From assembly GCA_937894795.1 (NCBI GenBank), contig CALCQV010000095.1, positions 1-58,651 of the forward strand: a stretch of DNA of 58,651 nt, given 5' to 3'. Each line of letters opens with the position of its first letter. The first letter of the stretch is position 1. Shown one piece after another: positions 45,456 through 54,255 of this stretch. The position numbers were made by a program, and so were the translations under genes. The notes under the pieces are model-generated. The model was not told the DNA's origin. It was given only the letters and a program-made list of their open reading frames with translations, and did not search any database. Source of the DNA: an uncultured Bacteroidales bacterium (GTDB lineage Bacteria > Bacteroidota > Bacteroidia > Bacteroidales > Lentimicrobiaceae).

Positions 45456-46451
45456 ATGAGTTTAATGAATACTATCAGGGAAAATGCACAAAAGTTGAAT
45501 AAGTGCATTGTGCTGCCTGAAGGAACAGAGGAGCGGACATTGAGGGCTGCATCAATTATTCTCGATGAGAAACTTGCACGACTTATCCTATTGGGGAATA
45601 AGGAAGAGATTTTACGAAAGAGTGCGGAATTTGGCTTGCCAAACATTGGAGAAGCAACGATAATTGAACCTGAAAACAATCCAAATCAGGAGAAGTATGC
45701 AAAGATGTTGTTTGAACTCAGGAAGTCAAAGGGTTTGACTTATGAAGAAGCATTAAAGTTGGTGCAAGATCCGCTATATCTGGCAACACTGTTGATTAAA
45801 GCCGGTGAAGCGGATGGTGAGGTAGCAGGTGCAATGAATTCAACAGGAAATGTGCTACGACCTGCATTTCAGATTGTAAAGACATTGCCTGGTATAAGTG
45901 TTGTTTCTGGCGCATTTATTATGTTACTGCAAGACAATCCATACATAGCAGATAATATCCTGGTTTTTGCAGACTGTGCTGTACATCCTGATCCAACAGC
46001 TGAAGAGTTGGCAGAGATAGCTATTTCAACTGCACATACAGCAAGGAATATAGCTAAAATTGAACCAAGGGTTGCTATGTTAAGCTTCTCAACAAAAGGA
46101 AGCGCAAAGCATGCATTGGTTGATAAAGTAGTAGAGGCTACACGTATTGCCCGTGAGAAAGCACCTTGGATAAATATAGACGGTGAATTGCAGGCTGATG
46201 CGGCTATTGTTCCTGCAGTTGGTTCCAGCAAAGCACCGGGCAGCAATATAGCAGGTAAAGCAAATGTATTGGTATTCCCAAGCCTTGAAACAGGTAATAT
46301 TGCCTATAAACTTGTGCAGCGTCTTGCCGGTGCTGAGGCAATTGGCCCGGTTTTGCAAGGTATGGCTGCTCCAATAAATGACCTGTCACGCGGATGTTCA
46401 GTCAGTGATATTGTTAACCTGGTTGCAATTACTGCAAATCAGTCAGCTTAA
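45456..46451 (+). CDS. pta: Phosphate acetyltransferase
   Basis: Pta interconverts acetyl-CoA and acetyl phosphate. The 331-residue protein is the short form without the N-terminal regulatory domain. Conserved blocks include CIVLPEGTEERTLRAA, AGEADGEVAGAMNSTG, VFADCAVHPDPTAEELA, MLSFSTKGSA, LQADAAIVP and GKANVLVFPSLETGNI, GPVLQGMAAPINDLSRG. ATG 45456 is the first after the promoter; ATG 45465 is also possible. It heads a three-gene unit ending with ackA. Confidence 0.96.
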   Translation: MSLMNTIRENAQKLNKCIVLPEGTEERTLRAASIILDEKLARLILLGNKEEILRKSAEFGLPNIGEATIIEPENNPNQEKYAKMLFELRKSKGLTYEEALKLVQDPLYLATLLIKAGEADGEVAGAMNSTGNVLRPAFQIVKTLPGISVVSGAFIMLLQDNPYIADNILVFADCAVHPDPTAEELAEIAISTAHTARNIAKIEPRVAMLSFSTKGSAKHALVDKVVEATRIAREKAPWINIDGELQADAAIVPAVGSSKAPGSNIAGKANVLVFPSLETGNIAYKLVQRLAGAEAIGPVLQGMAAPINDLSRGCSVSDIVNLVAITANQSA

Positions 46452-46490
46452 TAAATTGAACTTTAACAAAAATGTAATAATACAAAACCA

Positions 46491-47459
46491 ATGTCAGATA
46501 GATTAGAGGATTTTAGCCTAGGCAAATCCATGCAGTCAAAAGGAACTATACAGAAAGTTGGTATAGTGGGGTGTGGTACTATGGGCCAGGAGTTATCAGT
46601 GCTTATTAGCCAGTCGGGTATTGAAGTGGCGTTCATTGACATCAGTGAGGAAAGAGTGGCCGATGTGATGCTTCGTATTGAGGCAATGCTTGATGACCGC
46701 ATCAGCAGATGGGGATTAACCGGCAGTGAGAAAAAACTTATCATGTCACGTATTAGTGGTTCAACAGATTATCAAACTGTTGCTGACTGTGATATAGTGT
46801 TTGAGACTGTCAATTCAAAGAAAAAAGGTACGAGCCTTGAATTGCGCCAACAGATATTCAGGAAGTTGGAAGCTGTTATATCGCCAACAGCGGTTATCGC
46901 CTCAAATACCGCAACATTAATGATTTCTGAAATAGCCTCAGTACTTGTACATCCGGAAAGAGCTATGGGACTTCATTTCTTCTCACCGGTAAGTAAAGTT
47001 AAGATTGTAGAAACCGTGCGTTCAGTTTATACATCCGATGAAACCTATGCAACGGTAAGTAAACTGGCTTTATTGATTGGCAAGAAGATGATCAATGTTA
47101 ATGAATCATCTGGAAACATCAGTACCAGAATGCTGGTTCCTCTGATAAACGAAGCATGTGAGATACTGATGGAGGGTGTTGCAACTGTTGCTGATATTGA
47201 TGAGACTATGAAAGAAACGTCAGGTTTACAATTAGGGCCTTTTGAAATGGCTGACAAGATTGGGCTTGATAAACTGTTGAAATGGATGGAAAACTTATAT
47301 ATTGAGTTTGGTGAGCAGAAATACAAGCCATCACCTGTGCTAAAAAGAATGGTACGTGCCAATTTATACGGACGTCGCGTGGGTGAGGGATTCTATTTGT
47401 ACCAAGGTGATAAGCGTTTGGTAAAACATGGTCATATCAATAACCTTGGCAGGGTTTAA
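46491..47459 (+). CDS. 3-hydroxyacyl-CoA dehydrogenase family protein with altered active site
   Basis: A 322-residue protein of the Hbd/PaaH family: NAD-binding GIVGCGTMG near residues 24-32, FETV near 104-107, ASNTATL near 137-143, LHFFSPV near 161-167 and a C-terminal domain with GPFEMADKIGLD. His near 162 and Glu near 174 are kept, but the catalytic Ser region (usually NTSSL) reads NTATL, and the Asn of the usual GFxxNR reads GNISTR (Thr). The usual fatty-acid or butyrate partners are absent; instead it lies between pta (39 bases) and ackA (35 bases). The activity may be changed or lost, so a plain 3-hydroxybutyryl-CoA dehydrogenase call is not safe. Confidence 0.85.
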   Translation: MSDRLEDFSLGKSMQSKGTIQKVGIVGCGTMGQELSVLISQSGIEVAFIDISEERVADVMLRIEAMLDDRISRWGLTGSEKKLIMSRISGSTDYQTVADCDIVFETVNSKKKGTSLELRQQIFRKLEAVISPTAVIASNTATLMISEIASVLVHPERAMGLHFFSPVSKVKIVETVRSVYTSDETYATVSKLALLIGKKMINVNESSGNISTRMLVPLINEACEILMEGVATVADIDETMKETSGLQLGPFEMADKIGLDKLLKWMENLYIEFGEQKYKPSPVLKRMVRANLYGRRVGEGFYLYQGDKRLVKHGHINNLGRV

Positions 47460-47494
47460 TATTTTGCTCATTACTTCAAAAAAACAGAAACAAG

Positions 47495-48715
47495 ATGAAA
47501 ATTATAGTATTGAACTGTGGAAGTTCATCCATTAAATATCAGCTATTTGAATTGCCCTCACAAGCTGTACTGGCTAAGGGATTAGTTGACAAAATAGGGC
47601 TGAAAGGCTCTTTGATAAAACACAGCCGCCAAGATGGAGTAGAAGTGAAACTGGAAGGTGAAATATTGGATCATCAGCAAGGTATTGAATATCTGCTTGG
47701 TGTTTTGATTAGCGAGAAATATGGGAGTATAAAAAGCCTGAACGAAATTGATGCCGTAGGACATAGGGTTGTACATGCAGGTGAAAAGTTCAATGGTAGC
47801 GTATATATTACAAAAGAGGTAATTGCTGCATTAGAGGAATGTATTGATTTGGCACCATTGCATAATCCACCAAACCTCAAGGGCATATATTCAATTACGA
47901 ATCTATTGCCTAGCGTCCCTCAGGTTGGTGTGTTTGATACTGCTTTTCATCAAACTATGCCTGATTATATTTATCTCTATGGCATACCCTACTCCCTTTA
48001 TGAGAAGTACAAAATACGCCGTTATGGTTTCCATGGATCAAGTCATAGGTATGTTTCAAAAAGAGCTGCTGAGATCTTAGGAGTGGATTATAGTAGTCTT
48101 AAAATCATTACCTGTCATCTTGGAAATGGTGCATCAATAGCAGCAATCAAGAATGGACAATCACTTGATACTTCAATGGGTATGACACCAATTGAAGGAT
48201 TAATCATGGGAACCAGGACAGGGGATCTTGATATTGGAGCTTTCTTACAAATTATAAATAAGGAAGAGCTTGATCTCTCAGTTGCCAATACACTCGTCAA
48301 TAAACATTCAGGAATGTTAGGCGTTTCAGGTATTTCCAGTGACATGCGCGATGTTGAGAAAGCTGCTGAAGAAGGCAATAAAAGAGCCAAGGTTACACTA
48401 GAGATGTATTACTATCGTATTCGTAAATACATTGGAGCATATGCAGCAGCCATGGGTGGTGTTGATGTTATTGTTTTTACCGGTGGAGTAGGAGAGAATG
48501 ACCCTGCAACACGATCATTCACCACTTCAAATATGGAATACATGGGTATTAAATTTGATGAGGCTAAGAATAAGGGTTTACGTGGCAAAGAAGCGATATT
48601 GTCAACTGATGATTCAAAGGTAAAAGTGATGGTTATACCAACGAATGAAGAGTTGGTAATTGCCCAGGATACCTATGAAATTGTTGAAAGCAGAAAGTCA
48701 CAGATGACGAGTTAA
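47495..48715 (+). CDS. ackA: Acetate kinase
   Basis: AckA makes ATP and acetate from acetyl phosphate, the energy-yielding end of acetate fermentation. The 406-residue protein has VLNCGSSSIKYQ at the N-terminus, YGFHGSSHRYVS near residue 180, MGTRTGDLDIG and VFTGGVGENDPATR near the C-terminus, all ASKHA-fold nucleotide or substrate motifs. It ends the pta operon and a strong terminator follows at 48731. Confidence 0.97.
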   Translation: MKIIVLNCGSSSIKYQLFELPSQAVLAKGLVDKIGLKGSLIKHSRQDGVEVKLEGEILDHQQGIEYLLGVLISEKYGSIKSLNEIDAVGHRVVHAGEKFNGSVYITKEVIAALEECIDLAPLHNPPNLKGIYSITNLLPSVPQVGVFDTAFHQTMPDYIYLYGIPYSLYEKYKIRRYGFHGSSHRYVSKRAAEILGVDYSSLKIITCHLGNGASIAAIKNGQSLDTSMGMTPIEGLIMGTRTGDLDIGAFLQIINKEELDLSVANTLVNKHSGMLGVSGISSDMRDVEKAAEEGNKRAKVTLEMYYYRIRKYIGAYAAAMGGVDVIVFTGGVGENDPATRSFTTSNMEYMGIKFDEAKNKGLRGKEAILSTDDSKVKVMVIPTNEELVIAQDTYEIVESRKSQMTS

Positions 48716-48730
48716 TGATAATAGAAGGAT

Positions 48731-48760
48731 AAAAAAGGCCGCAATTTGCGGCCTTTTTTT
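48731..48760 (+). terminator. Bidirectional intrinsic terminator between ackA and yebC
   Basis: A perfect stem (AAAAAAGGCCGCA against TGCGGCCTTTTTT, three-base loop) sits between two convergent genes. The A-run and T-run on either side let it act on both strands. Confidence 0.85.
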
Positions 48761-48777
48761 ATGATAAATAGATATCA

Positions 48778-49521
48778 TTATTCCATTTCTTCCATCATCT
48801 CGTCAGTTAACTCCATATTATGGTAAACATTTGTAACATCATCATCATCTTCAAAATGATCAATGAGCTTCATTACTTTTCTGGCTGTTTCCTGATCAAC
48901 TTTAACCGTGTTTTTAGGTATACGCTGTAGTTCAGCATTCTCCGTTTCTATTTTCATTTCTTCCAGTTTCTTCAACATTGGGCCGAAATCTTCCATTGCT
49001 GTAGTAACAGTAATCATATCGTCCTCAAGTTGAATGTCTTCAGCACCGGCATCAATCAATTCCATTTCAAGTTCATCCATATTGATGTTCCCTTTAGGAA
49101 TGGTGAAGACGCCCTTGCGGTCAAATAGAAAAGCCAGAGATCCATTGGTGCCAAGACTTCCGCCAAATTTATTGAAGTAAGATCTGACATTTGAAATGGT
49201 ACGTTGCAAGTTATCAGTTGTACAATCTATAAAAATGGCAATACCGTTAGGAGCATACCCTTCATACGAAGTTTCCTGATAATTGGCGGAATCTTTATCT
49301 GATCCTTTATTAATAGCTCTGGTAATATTGTCCTTTGGCATACTGGCGCCTTTGGCATTGGCAATTGCAAGCCTTAACCGGGGATTTCCATCAGGATCGG
49401 GACCACCTTCCTTAACAGCTACAGTAATTTCCTTAATGATTCTGGAGAATATTTTGGAGCGTTTGGCATCAGTTGCTCCTTTTTTTCTCTTAATAGTTGA
49501 CCATTTATTGTGTCCTGACAT
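48778..49521 (-). CDS. yebC: YebC/PmpR family DNA-binding regulatory protein
   Basis: A 247-residue protein with the family N-terminus SGHNKWSTIKRKKGATDAKR and SKIFSRIIKEITVAV, then DNITRAINKG, TSYEGYAPNGIAI and GSLAFLFDRKG. Members bind DNA or act on translation (the human homologue TACO1 is a mitochondrial translation activator, and some YebC proteins relieve ribosome stalling). It is slightly longer than the usual 240 residues through an acidic tail ending ELTDEMMEEME. Transcription units on both sides end at hairpins. Confidence 0.95.
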   Translation of the reverse strand: MSGHNKWSTIKRKKGATDAKRSKIFSRIIKEITVAVKEGGPDPDGNPRLRLAIANAKGASMPKDNITRAINKGSDKDSANYQETSYEGYAPNGIAIFIDCTTDNLQRTISNVRSYFNKFGGSLGTNGSLAFLFDRKGVFTIPKGNINMDELEMELIDAGAEDIQLEDDMITVTTAMEDFGPMLKKLEEMKIETENAELQRIPKNTVKVDQETARKVMKLIDHFEDDDDVTNVYHNMELTDEMMEEME

Positions 49522-49592
49522 ACTTCTACAATTATTAGATTCGTGTACTTTGATTTTTGAGTTTGTAAAATTAGTATAATTTTTTACAATGA

Positions 49593-49626
49593 AAAATGCT
49601 GCTCATCAACTGATGAGCAGCATTTT
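49593..49626 (-). terminator. Intrinsic terminator downstream of the GIN/barrel gene
   Basis: A perfect 16-base-pair stem (49593-49608 with 49611-49626) with a two-base gap in the loop lies between the end of the minus-strand gene at 49698 and the start of yebC. The minus-strand arm ends in TTTT. Confidence 0.7.
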
Positions 49627-49697
49627 ATAATTTTCTTTACTTGGTAATATTTAAGAATAATGCCAGAATGTTGTTCAAACAAAGGGAGCTTGATTAA

Positions 49698-51263
49698 TTA
49701 CCAATTTACCAGGGTAATTCCCACTGAGAATGGATACAATTCAGGACCCCTGCTTTCTTTGAAAAGTTGTACCAGGGAGTACTTGCCGTACAGGTTTATT
49801 TTGCCCCAGCCAATTCTTGCCATCAAATCCAGTTTGAATGGGCTCATAGCAGAAGATCCCCTGTTTTTATCAGTTTTCTTTTCTCCGTTTTCATAAACCA
49901 GCTTGCTGTGTGTACCAATCCTGAGGCCTGATAACACTCCAACACCAAGGTGAAAGCTGTTTGCCTTAGAATAGCTGTTCGTTTGAACTTCAAACATTAT
50001 TGGTAAAGTCAAATAAGTAGTTACGAGTTTACTCTTAATGTATCTAAGATCACCACTTTCATCAATGAAGCCAGTCAGTGTATCATCGAGGTTAGTTATG
50101 ACTGCATTATTACGAAAACGATAATTATTCCATTCAAGTCCTAATCCGGTAGTCAATCCAAAGTTCTCACTGATAAGATTGAAGTTCTGTTCAAAGATGT
50201 TTAGGGCAAAATTTATTGATTTCTCCATCTTGAGATCCATGAATTCATAACCCAGCGGTGCATTTAGTGAGTTTTCCTTATCAAGCAGACCATTTATTCC
50301 GAAATCAACCCCACCCCAGTGACCATCGAATTTTTCTTTCTTGTGTCTTTTAAGTTTTACATTACCCTCATCATCTATTTCCAGATCGTGACGTCCGATA
50401 CCAATTTTAGTCATATCATCCATATCATTAACATGGACATCAATATCACCAATCTTAATGAAAGTAGAGTCGTCATTTTCGAAAACTTTGATTTCAATAT
50501 CACCCACTACCTCTTCCGATTGTGTTGGCATTACATCATCAGGATTATTCAATGTTATAACAGAACTGCCTGACTGTTTTATCTTCTTGATATCAGGATT
50601 ATCGAAATAGGAAATTGAACCGGCATCTCTGGTATTAGCATTGAGTTGATTTTTTGCAAAGACTGACACTCTACCTGCGCCTGTAACTTCAGCTGTTGTA
50701 GTAATGGTTTTGAGCATTAGCGCATTGACGGATGATGCACCGGTAACTTCTGTAATATGATTTGTTGCCATACCTTTGAGTGTAACTCTTGAAGCACCGG
50801 TTACTTCAGTAATCAACTCCTGTGAACTAACTTCTATATTGGCACGTGAAGCTCCTGTAGCATCAAGGTGCAGAACCGGAAATTCTAGAATGCCTCTTGA
50901 TTCCAGTCGTGCAGCACCTGATAACTCAATGTCAGTAATATTGGGGGCTGTTACATAAACTTTGAGTGAAGTTGGATTCTTGATTCCACTTGAATTAATT
51001 TGTAATACTCCATCATTGACCAGGGTTTCAATATTTTGCCCGAGGTTATCATCAGTTTCAACAATAACAGAAGGCTCGCCTTTGCTAAGAATAACAGTAA
51101 ATGCACTGCCAACTTCTATTTTAGAGAATGCAGGTAGTGGGCGATCTTGTTTCTGGATATTGCCACTTCCCTCAGTTTGGCTGTATGTTAAGAAAGGCAG
51201 CATTGATACTGCGATTGCAATCATTATCAGCGAAAAGATCCGGTTTTTAAGTAGTGGTTTCAT
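49698..51263 (-). CDS. Exported GIN-domain (DUF2807) protein fused to an outer-membrane beta-barrel
   Basis: A 521-residue protein with a signal peptide (to about residue 29, TYSQ). Residues about 40-240 are a head-GIN/DUF2807 domain: FSKIEVGSAFTVILSKG, then EVTGAS repeats about every 20 residues (DATGASRANIEV, EVTGASRVTLKG, EVTGASSVNAL, EVTGAGRVSVF), a right-handed beta solenoid. An acidic linker (about 250-320) leads to a C-terminal barrel of PorT-like type (GLTTGLGLEWNNYRF, FHLGVGVLSGLRIG, YPFSVGITLVNW). The fusion would place the solenoid at the outer membrane. It is the last gene of a sigma factor and anti-sigma operon, which suggests it is the effector or is controlled by that system. 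Confidence 0.85.
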   Translation of the reverse strand: MKPLLKNRIFSLIMIAIAVSMLPFLTYSQTEGSGNIQKQDRPLPAFSKIEVGSAFTVILSKGEPSVIVETDDNLGQNIETLVNDGVLQINSSGIKNPTSLKVYVTAPNITDIELSGAARLESRGILEFPVLHLDATGASRANIEVSSQELITEVTGASRVTLKGMATNHITEVTGASSVNALMLKTITTTAEVTGAGRVSVFAKNQLNANTRDAGSISYFDNPDIKKIKQSGSSVITLNNPDDVMPTQSEEVVGDIEIKVFENDDSTFIKIGDIDVHVNDMDDMTKIGIGRHDLEIDDEGNVKLKRHKKEKFDGHWGGVDFGINGLLDKENSLNAPLGYEFMDLKMEKSINFALNIFEQNFNLISENFGLTTGLGLEWNNYRFRNNAVITNLDDTLTGFIDESGDLRYIKSKLVTTYLTLPIMFEVQTNSYSKANSFHLGVGVLSGLRIGTHSKLVYENGEKKTDKNRGSSAMSPFKLDLMARIGWGKINLYGKYSLVQLFKESRGPELYPFSVGITLVNW

Positions 51264-51336
51264 AAGATTAGTGTGTTTAAGTTACTTTGATATGACGGAG
51301 AATAGTTTTATTTTGTTACAGGGACTAATTTATTTT

Positions 51337-52467
51337 TTACAGGTTTTTTTCAGCGTTTTTAATTTTAAGCTGTTCAATTCTGCCCTTTTCACTATAACTT
51401 CTATTGATGGCATAATTATTATTGGTCAATAAATTAAATCCTTTTACTCCAAGATCAGCAAATAGCCAGCCATTAACAGATTGAGGTAATTGTTCAGCAA
51501 GCTGCTCGCCTGAACTTATGACCGAATTGATAATCCTGCCGGCTTTAATACTCCTTATATTGTTTTGTGACGTTTTTTCAGCCAATATCTCCTCATTCTC
51601 TTCCCTCTCGGTCATAGACAGTTCTTGCGATAGCTGAATGTCTTCAAAAAGATTGGAGTAGAAGTTCATGGTTCTGTTATCGGATATCAGAGGGGTGGTA
51701 TTGATTATCATACTTTTCTTTTCGATTTTTCTGATAGGAGCAATTCTTGCCTTCTGTTCAATAACAGTGGATTTCTTTTCAATTTCCTTTTCAGGTGAAG
51801 GAGATTTTTTTTGGACTTGAGATTCCTCTTTGCTTTTTTCGGGAACATCAACTTTCTGTTCTTTCTCTTTATCCTTTTTTACAATTTTACTTGTGCCATC
51901 TTCCATTGCCTGCTGCTCAATCGAGTTTAGCAGTGATTTATTAAGGTCATCTTTTGTTTCAGGGGTAAGCCGCACAAATACCGTTATAAGCAAAAGAAAG
52001 CTGGCTGCAATAGCTGCCGCCCAGTAATACCTTATAAATAGAGGTTTACTGTTTACTTTGAGTTTTTGAACATCAGGAAAATGAGTTTTATAATCAGGTT
52101 TAATCTTACAAGATTTAAAAAGATTGTATTCAGAAATTAGCTCGGGATGTTTTTCCAGAAATTGATTAACCAGGTTATAACCTGTTTGAGACAGATCACC
52201 TTCAATGGCAGCAATAAAATAGTGGGAATAGTTATGGATAGACAGATTAACTGCATCAGTATCAGCAGGTTGTTTTAAAGACTCATTGAAGCCGAATTTC
52301 TCATCTGAAGGGGAGGTAACACTGATTGCCTTAAGATCTTCGAATTCGTCCTTGAGACCGGGATGATTTTCAAGGAAAAGAAGCAACTGAGCCGTCTCAA
52401 GAGGCCCCAGTTTATTATCGAGGTAATCGATAATGAATACTTCATAATTATCCAGATTTATTTCCAT
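51337..52467 (-). CDS. Anti-sigma-factor-like membrane protein
   Basis: A 376-residue protein with one membrane segment (about residues 148-167, YWAAAIAASFLLLITVFV). The N-terminal cytoplasmic part (ends before it) contains two repeats like FIIDYLDNKLGPLETAQLLLFLENHPGL and FIAAIEGDLSQTGYNLVNQFLEKHPEL, resembling zinc-free anti-sigma domains. The C-terminal periplasmic part is Lys/Glu-rich and probably disordered. Being 19 bases downstream of an ECF sigma gene strongly suggests it holds that sigma factor at the membrane. No HxxxCxxC motif is seen. Confidence 0.75.
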   Translation of the reverse strand: MEINLDNYEVFIIDYLDNKLGPLETAQLLLFLENHPGLKDEFEDLKAISVTSPSDEKFGFNESLKQPADTDAVNLSIHNYSHYFIAAIEGDLSQTGYNLVNQFLEKHPELISEYNLFKSCKIKPDYKTHFPDVQKLKVNSKPLFIRYYWAAAIAASFLLLITVFVRLTPETKDDLNKSLLNSIEQQAMEDGTSKIVKKDKEKEQKVDVPEKSKEESQVQKKSPSPEKEIEKKSTVIEQKARIAPIRKIEKKSMIINTTPLISDNRTMNFYSNLFEDIQLSQELSMTEREENEEILAEKTSQNNIRSIKAGRIINSVISSGEQLAEQLPQSVNGWLFADLGVKGFNLLTNNNYAINRSYSEKGRIEQLKIKNAEKNL

Positions 52468-52485
52468 TTTATTTCCTCCGGGTAT

Positions 52486-52971
52486 TTAAATAACCCTTTC
52501 AATACTGCCTAAATAAGTTTTAAGTGCAACCCGTCCGCGGTAAATGTATACTTTGACTTGTGATTCCGTAAGGTTAGTTATATTGCCAATTTCTTCGTAC
52601 GAATACCCTTCATAATCACGAAGAGTAATCACAACTTTCTGAATTTCAGGTAACGTATCCAGTGCCCGGTTTAATATATCCTGTAGGTCGCTATATGAGT
52701 TGAAAGTTACCTGGTGATCCATATGCTTGTCTTCTACAGATGTAACTCTTTTGTCCTTGCGTATCATATCAATCATTGTATGGTAAGCCGTTGAGAATAA
52801 ATATGATTTTGCTTTGTCGTAAGCAACCTCTGTCGCTTTTTCCCACATTCTTGTAAAGGACTCCTGTACAATATCCCGAGCTTTCTCCCTATCGCCTATA
52901 TTCTTCAATATAAAGCGGAAAATGCTATCAGCATAGTTATTTACACATTTGTTGTATTCAGCCGAATCCAT
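52486..52971 (-). CDS. RNA polymerase ECF-type sigma factor
   Basis: A 161-residue sigma-70 family protein. Region 2 shows FRFILKNIGDREKARDIVQESFTRMWE (about residues 17-44), and region 4 has LDTLPEIQKVVITLRDYEGYSYEEIGNITNLTESQVKVYIYRGR with its helix-turn-helix. It belongs to the RpoE/CnrH-like group common in Bacteroidota. It opens an operon with the anti-sigma-like gene and the GIN/barrel gene. No TAnnTTTG was seen upstream, so it may transcribe its own operon. Confidence 0.92.
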   Translation of the reverse strand: MDSAEYNKCVNNYADSIFRFILKNIGDREKARDIVQESFTRMWEKATEVAYDKAKSYLFSTAYHTMIDMIRKDKRVTSVEDKHMDHQVTFNSYSDLQDILNRALDTLPEIQKVVITLRDYEGYSYEEIGNITNLTESQVKVYIYRGRVALKTYLGSIERVI

Positions 52972-53089
52972 ACTGTTTCTTAAGATATTACTAAGACAAT
53001 TTTATGGTATAAAAAGTTACAGTCAGAAGGTGAAATTTTGTTTTTTTTATCAATTATCATCTTCCTTTCAAGCAAACCATTATATTTCT

Positions 53090-53097
53090 TATCTTTG
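53090..53097 (+). promoter_or_regulatory. -7 promoter element of the two-component operon
   Basis: TATCTTTG matches TAnnTTTG and lies 35 bases before ATG 53133. No clear -33 element is seen. Confidence 0.45.
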
Positions 53098-53132
53098 TTT
53101 GTAGTACCTAACAACCAGTCTTATATAGTTCT

Positions 53133-54236
53133 ATGACTACCAGCCATATTCAAAAGGAAGTCCCAATAATCGAAGATTCAACAAATTCCACCAACAGGAA
53201 AGGAATACTTGATTACTATCTCATCGTTAAAGATAATAAAGGTAAATGTTTGTCATTTAATTATTGCAATTCCAACTCACAATTACCTTATTCGGGATTT
53301 AAGCGTCCGGTACCGGAGCATTTTCGGTTGGTAATCAAGGATCTGATTGATGAAAAATATGATATTGAAACTACTGGCTTTGAAGAATATATAAAGGATA
53401 CTGAGTTTGATGATTCAACTTGTCGGTTTTTGGTCACTAAATTTAACGTAACAGTTAATTCATCTGACCAACATCATATTCTTGTTAGATTTCTGGATCA
53501 GTTCAATTCACTTTTGGAGGATTGTAACAGGCAATTATCCAAAGAAAGAAATTTGAATAAAATCAACTCCAGATGTATTTCCTCCGTTTCACATGATTTC
53601 AGAACACCTCTGTCGATAATCTATGCTAATTTACAGTTATTGGAATACCATGAATTTCAGTTGGATCAGGCTACTATTGAAGATGCCTTCTCACTAAGTC
53701 GCATGGCTGTCAAATCATTACTCAGGGTGTTGGACAAGGTCACTGTTGTTGATTCGATCAACAAGGGCAGATTGGAATATAAACCGAGTGTTGTCAACCT
53801 GAAACTAATTTGTGAAAATCTTGTTAAAGGCCTCAATGAAGCCGAAGTAGTTCCAGATAGGCTTCAGTATGATCATGATGACTCGATTTTAGAGATTGAA
53901 ATAGACGAGTATCTTTTTACGAGTCTCTTTACTCATTTAATATTTAATGCATTAAGCTATTCAAAGAAAAATCATAAAGTTTTTTTTAAATCACAATTAA
54001 TTTCAACTGATTGTATTCGGTTTACGGTGGAAGACAATGGCATAGGATTGACAGTTGAGCAGTTAGACTCTCTCAATGAGTTCTTTAACAGTACCGATGA
54101 CTTTCATTCTGAAATTGTTGGTCTTGGATTGGCCATTGTTAAAGAGTGCCTTCAACTGCAACGGGGAAAGGTGTTTATTAATAGTGAATTGGGAAAAGGA
54201 ACCAAATTTGTCATAGATCTGCCTATAAATTATTAA
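53133..54236 (+). CDS. Soluble sensor histidine kinase, partner of the following response regulator
   Basis: A 367-residue kinase with no membrane segment. The first 150 residues may form a PAS-like sensor (GILDYYLIVKDNKGKCLSFNY to ILVRFLDQF). The core has H box ISSVSHDFRTPLSIIYANL, N box HLIFNALSYSKK, G1 VEDNGIGLT and G2 IVGLGLAIVKECL. It lies 19 bases before the receiver/PAS/LuxR gene, the natural partner. The signal is unknown. Confidence 0.88.
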   Translation: MTTSHIQKEVPIIEDSTNSTNRKGILDYYLIVKDNKGKCLSFNYCNSNSQLPYSGFKRPVPEHFRLVIKDLIDEKYDIETTGFEEYIKDTEFDDSTCRFLVTKFNVTVNSSDQHHILVRFLDQFNSLLEDCNRQLSKERNLNKINSRCISSVSHDFRTPLSIIYANLQLLEYHEFQLDQATIEDAFSLSRMAVKSLLRVLDKVTVVDSINKGRLEYKPSVVNLKLICENLVKGLNEAEVVPDRLQYDHDDSILEIEIDEYLFTSLFTHLIFNALSYSKKNHKVFFKSQLISTDCIRFTVEDNGIGLTVEQLDSLNEFFNSTDDFHSEIVGLGLAIVKECLQLQRGKVFINSELGKGTKFVIDLPINY

Positions 54237-54255
54237 TTAATAAATTAAAATAGCA

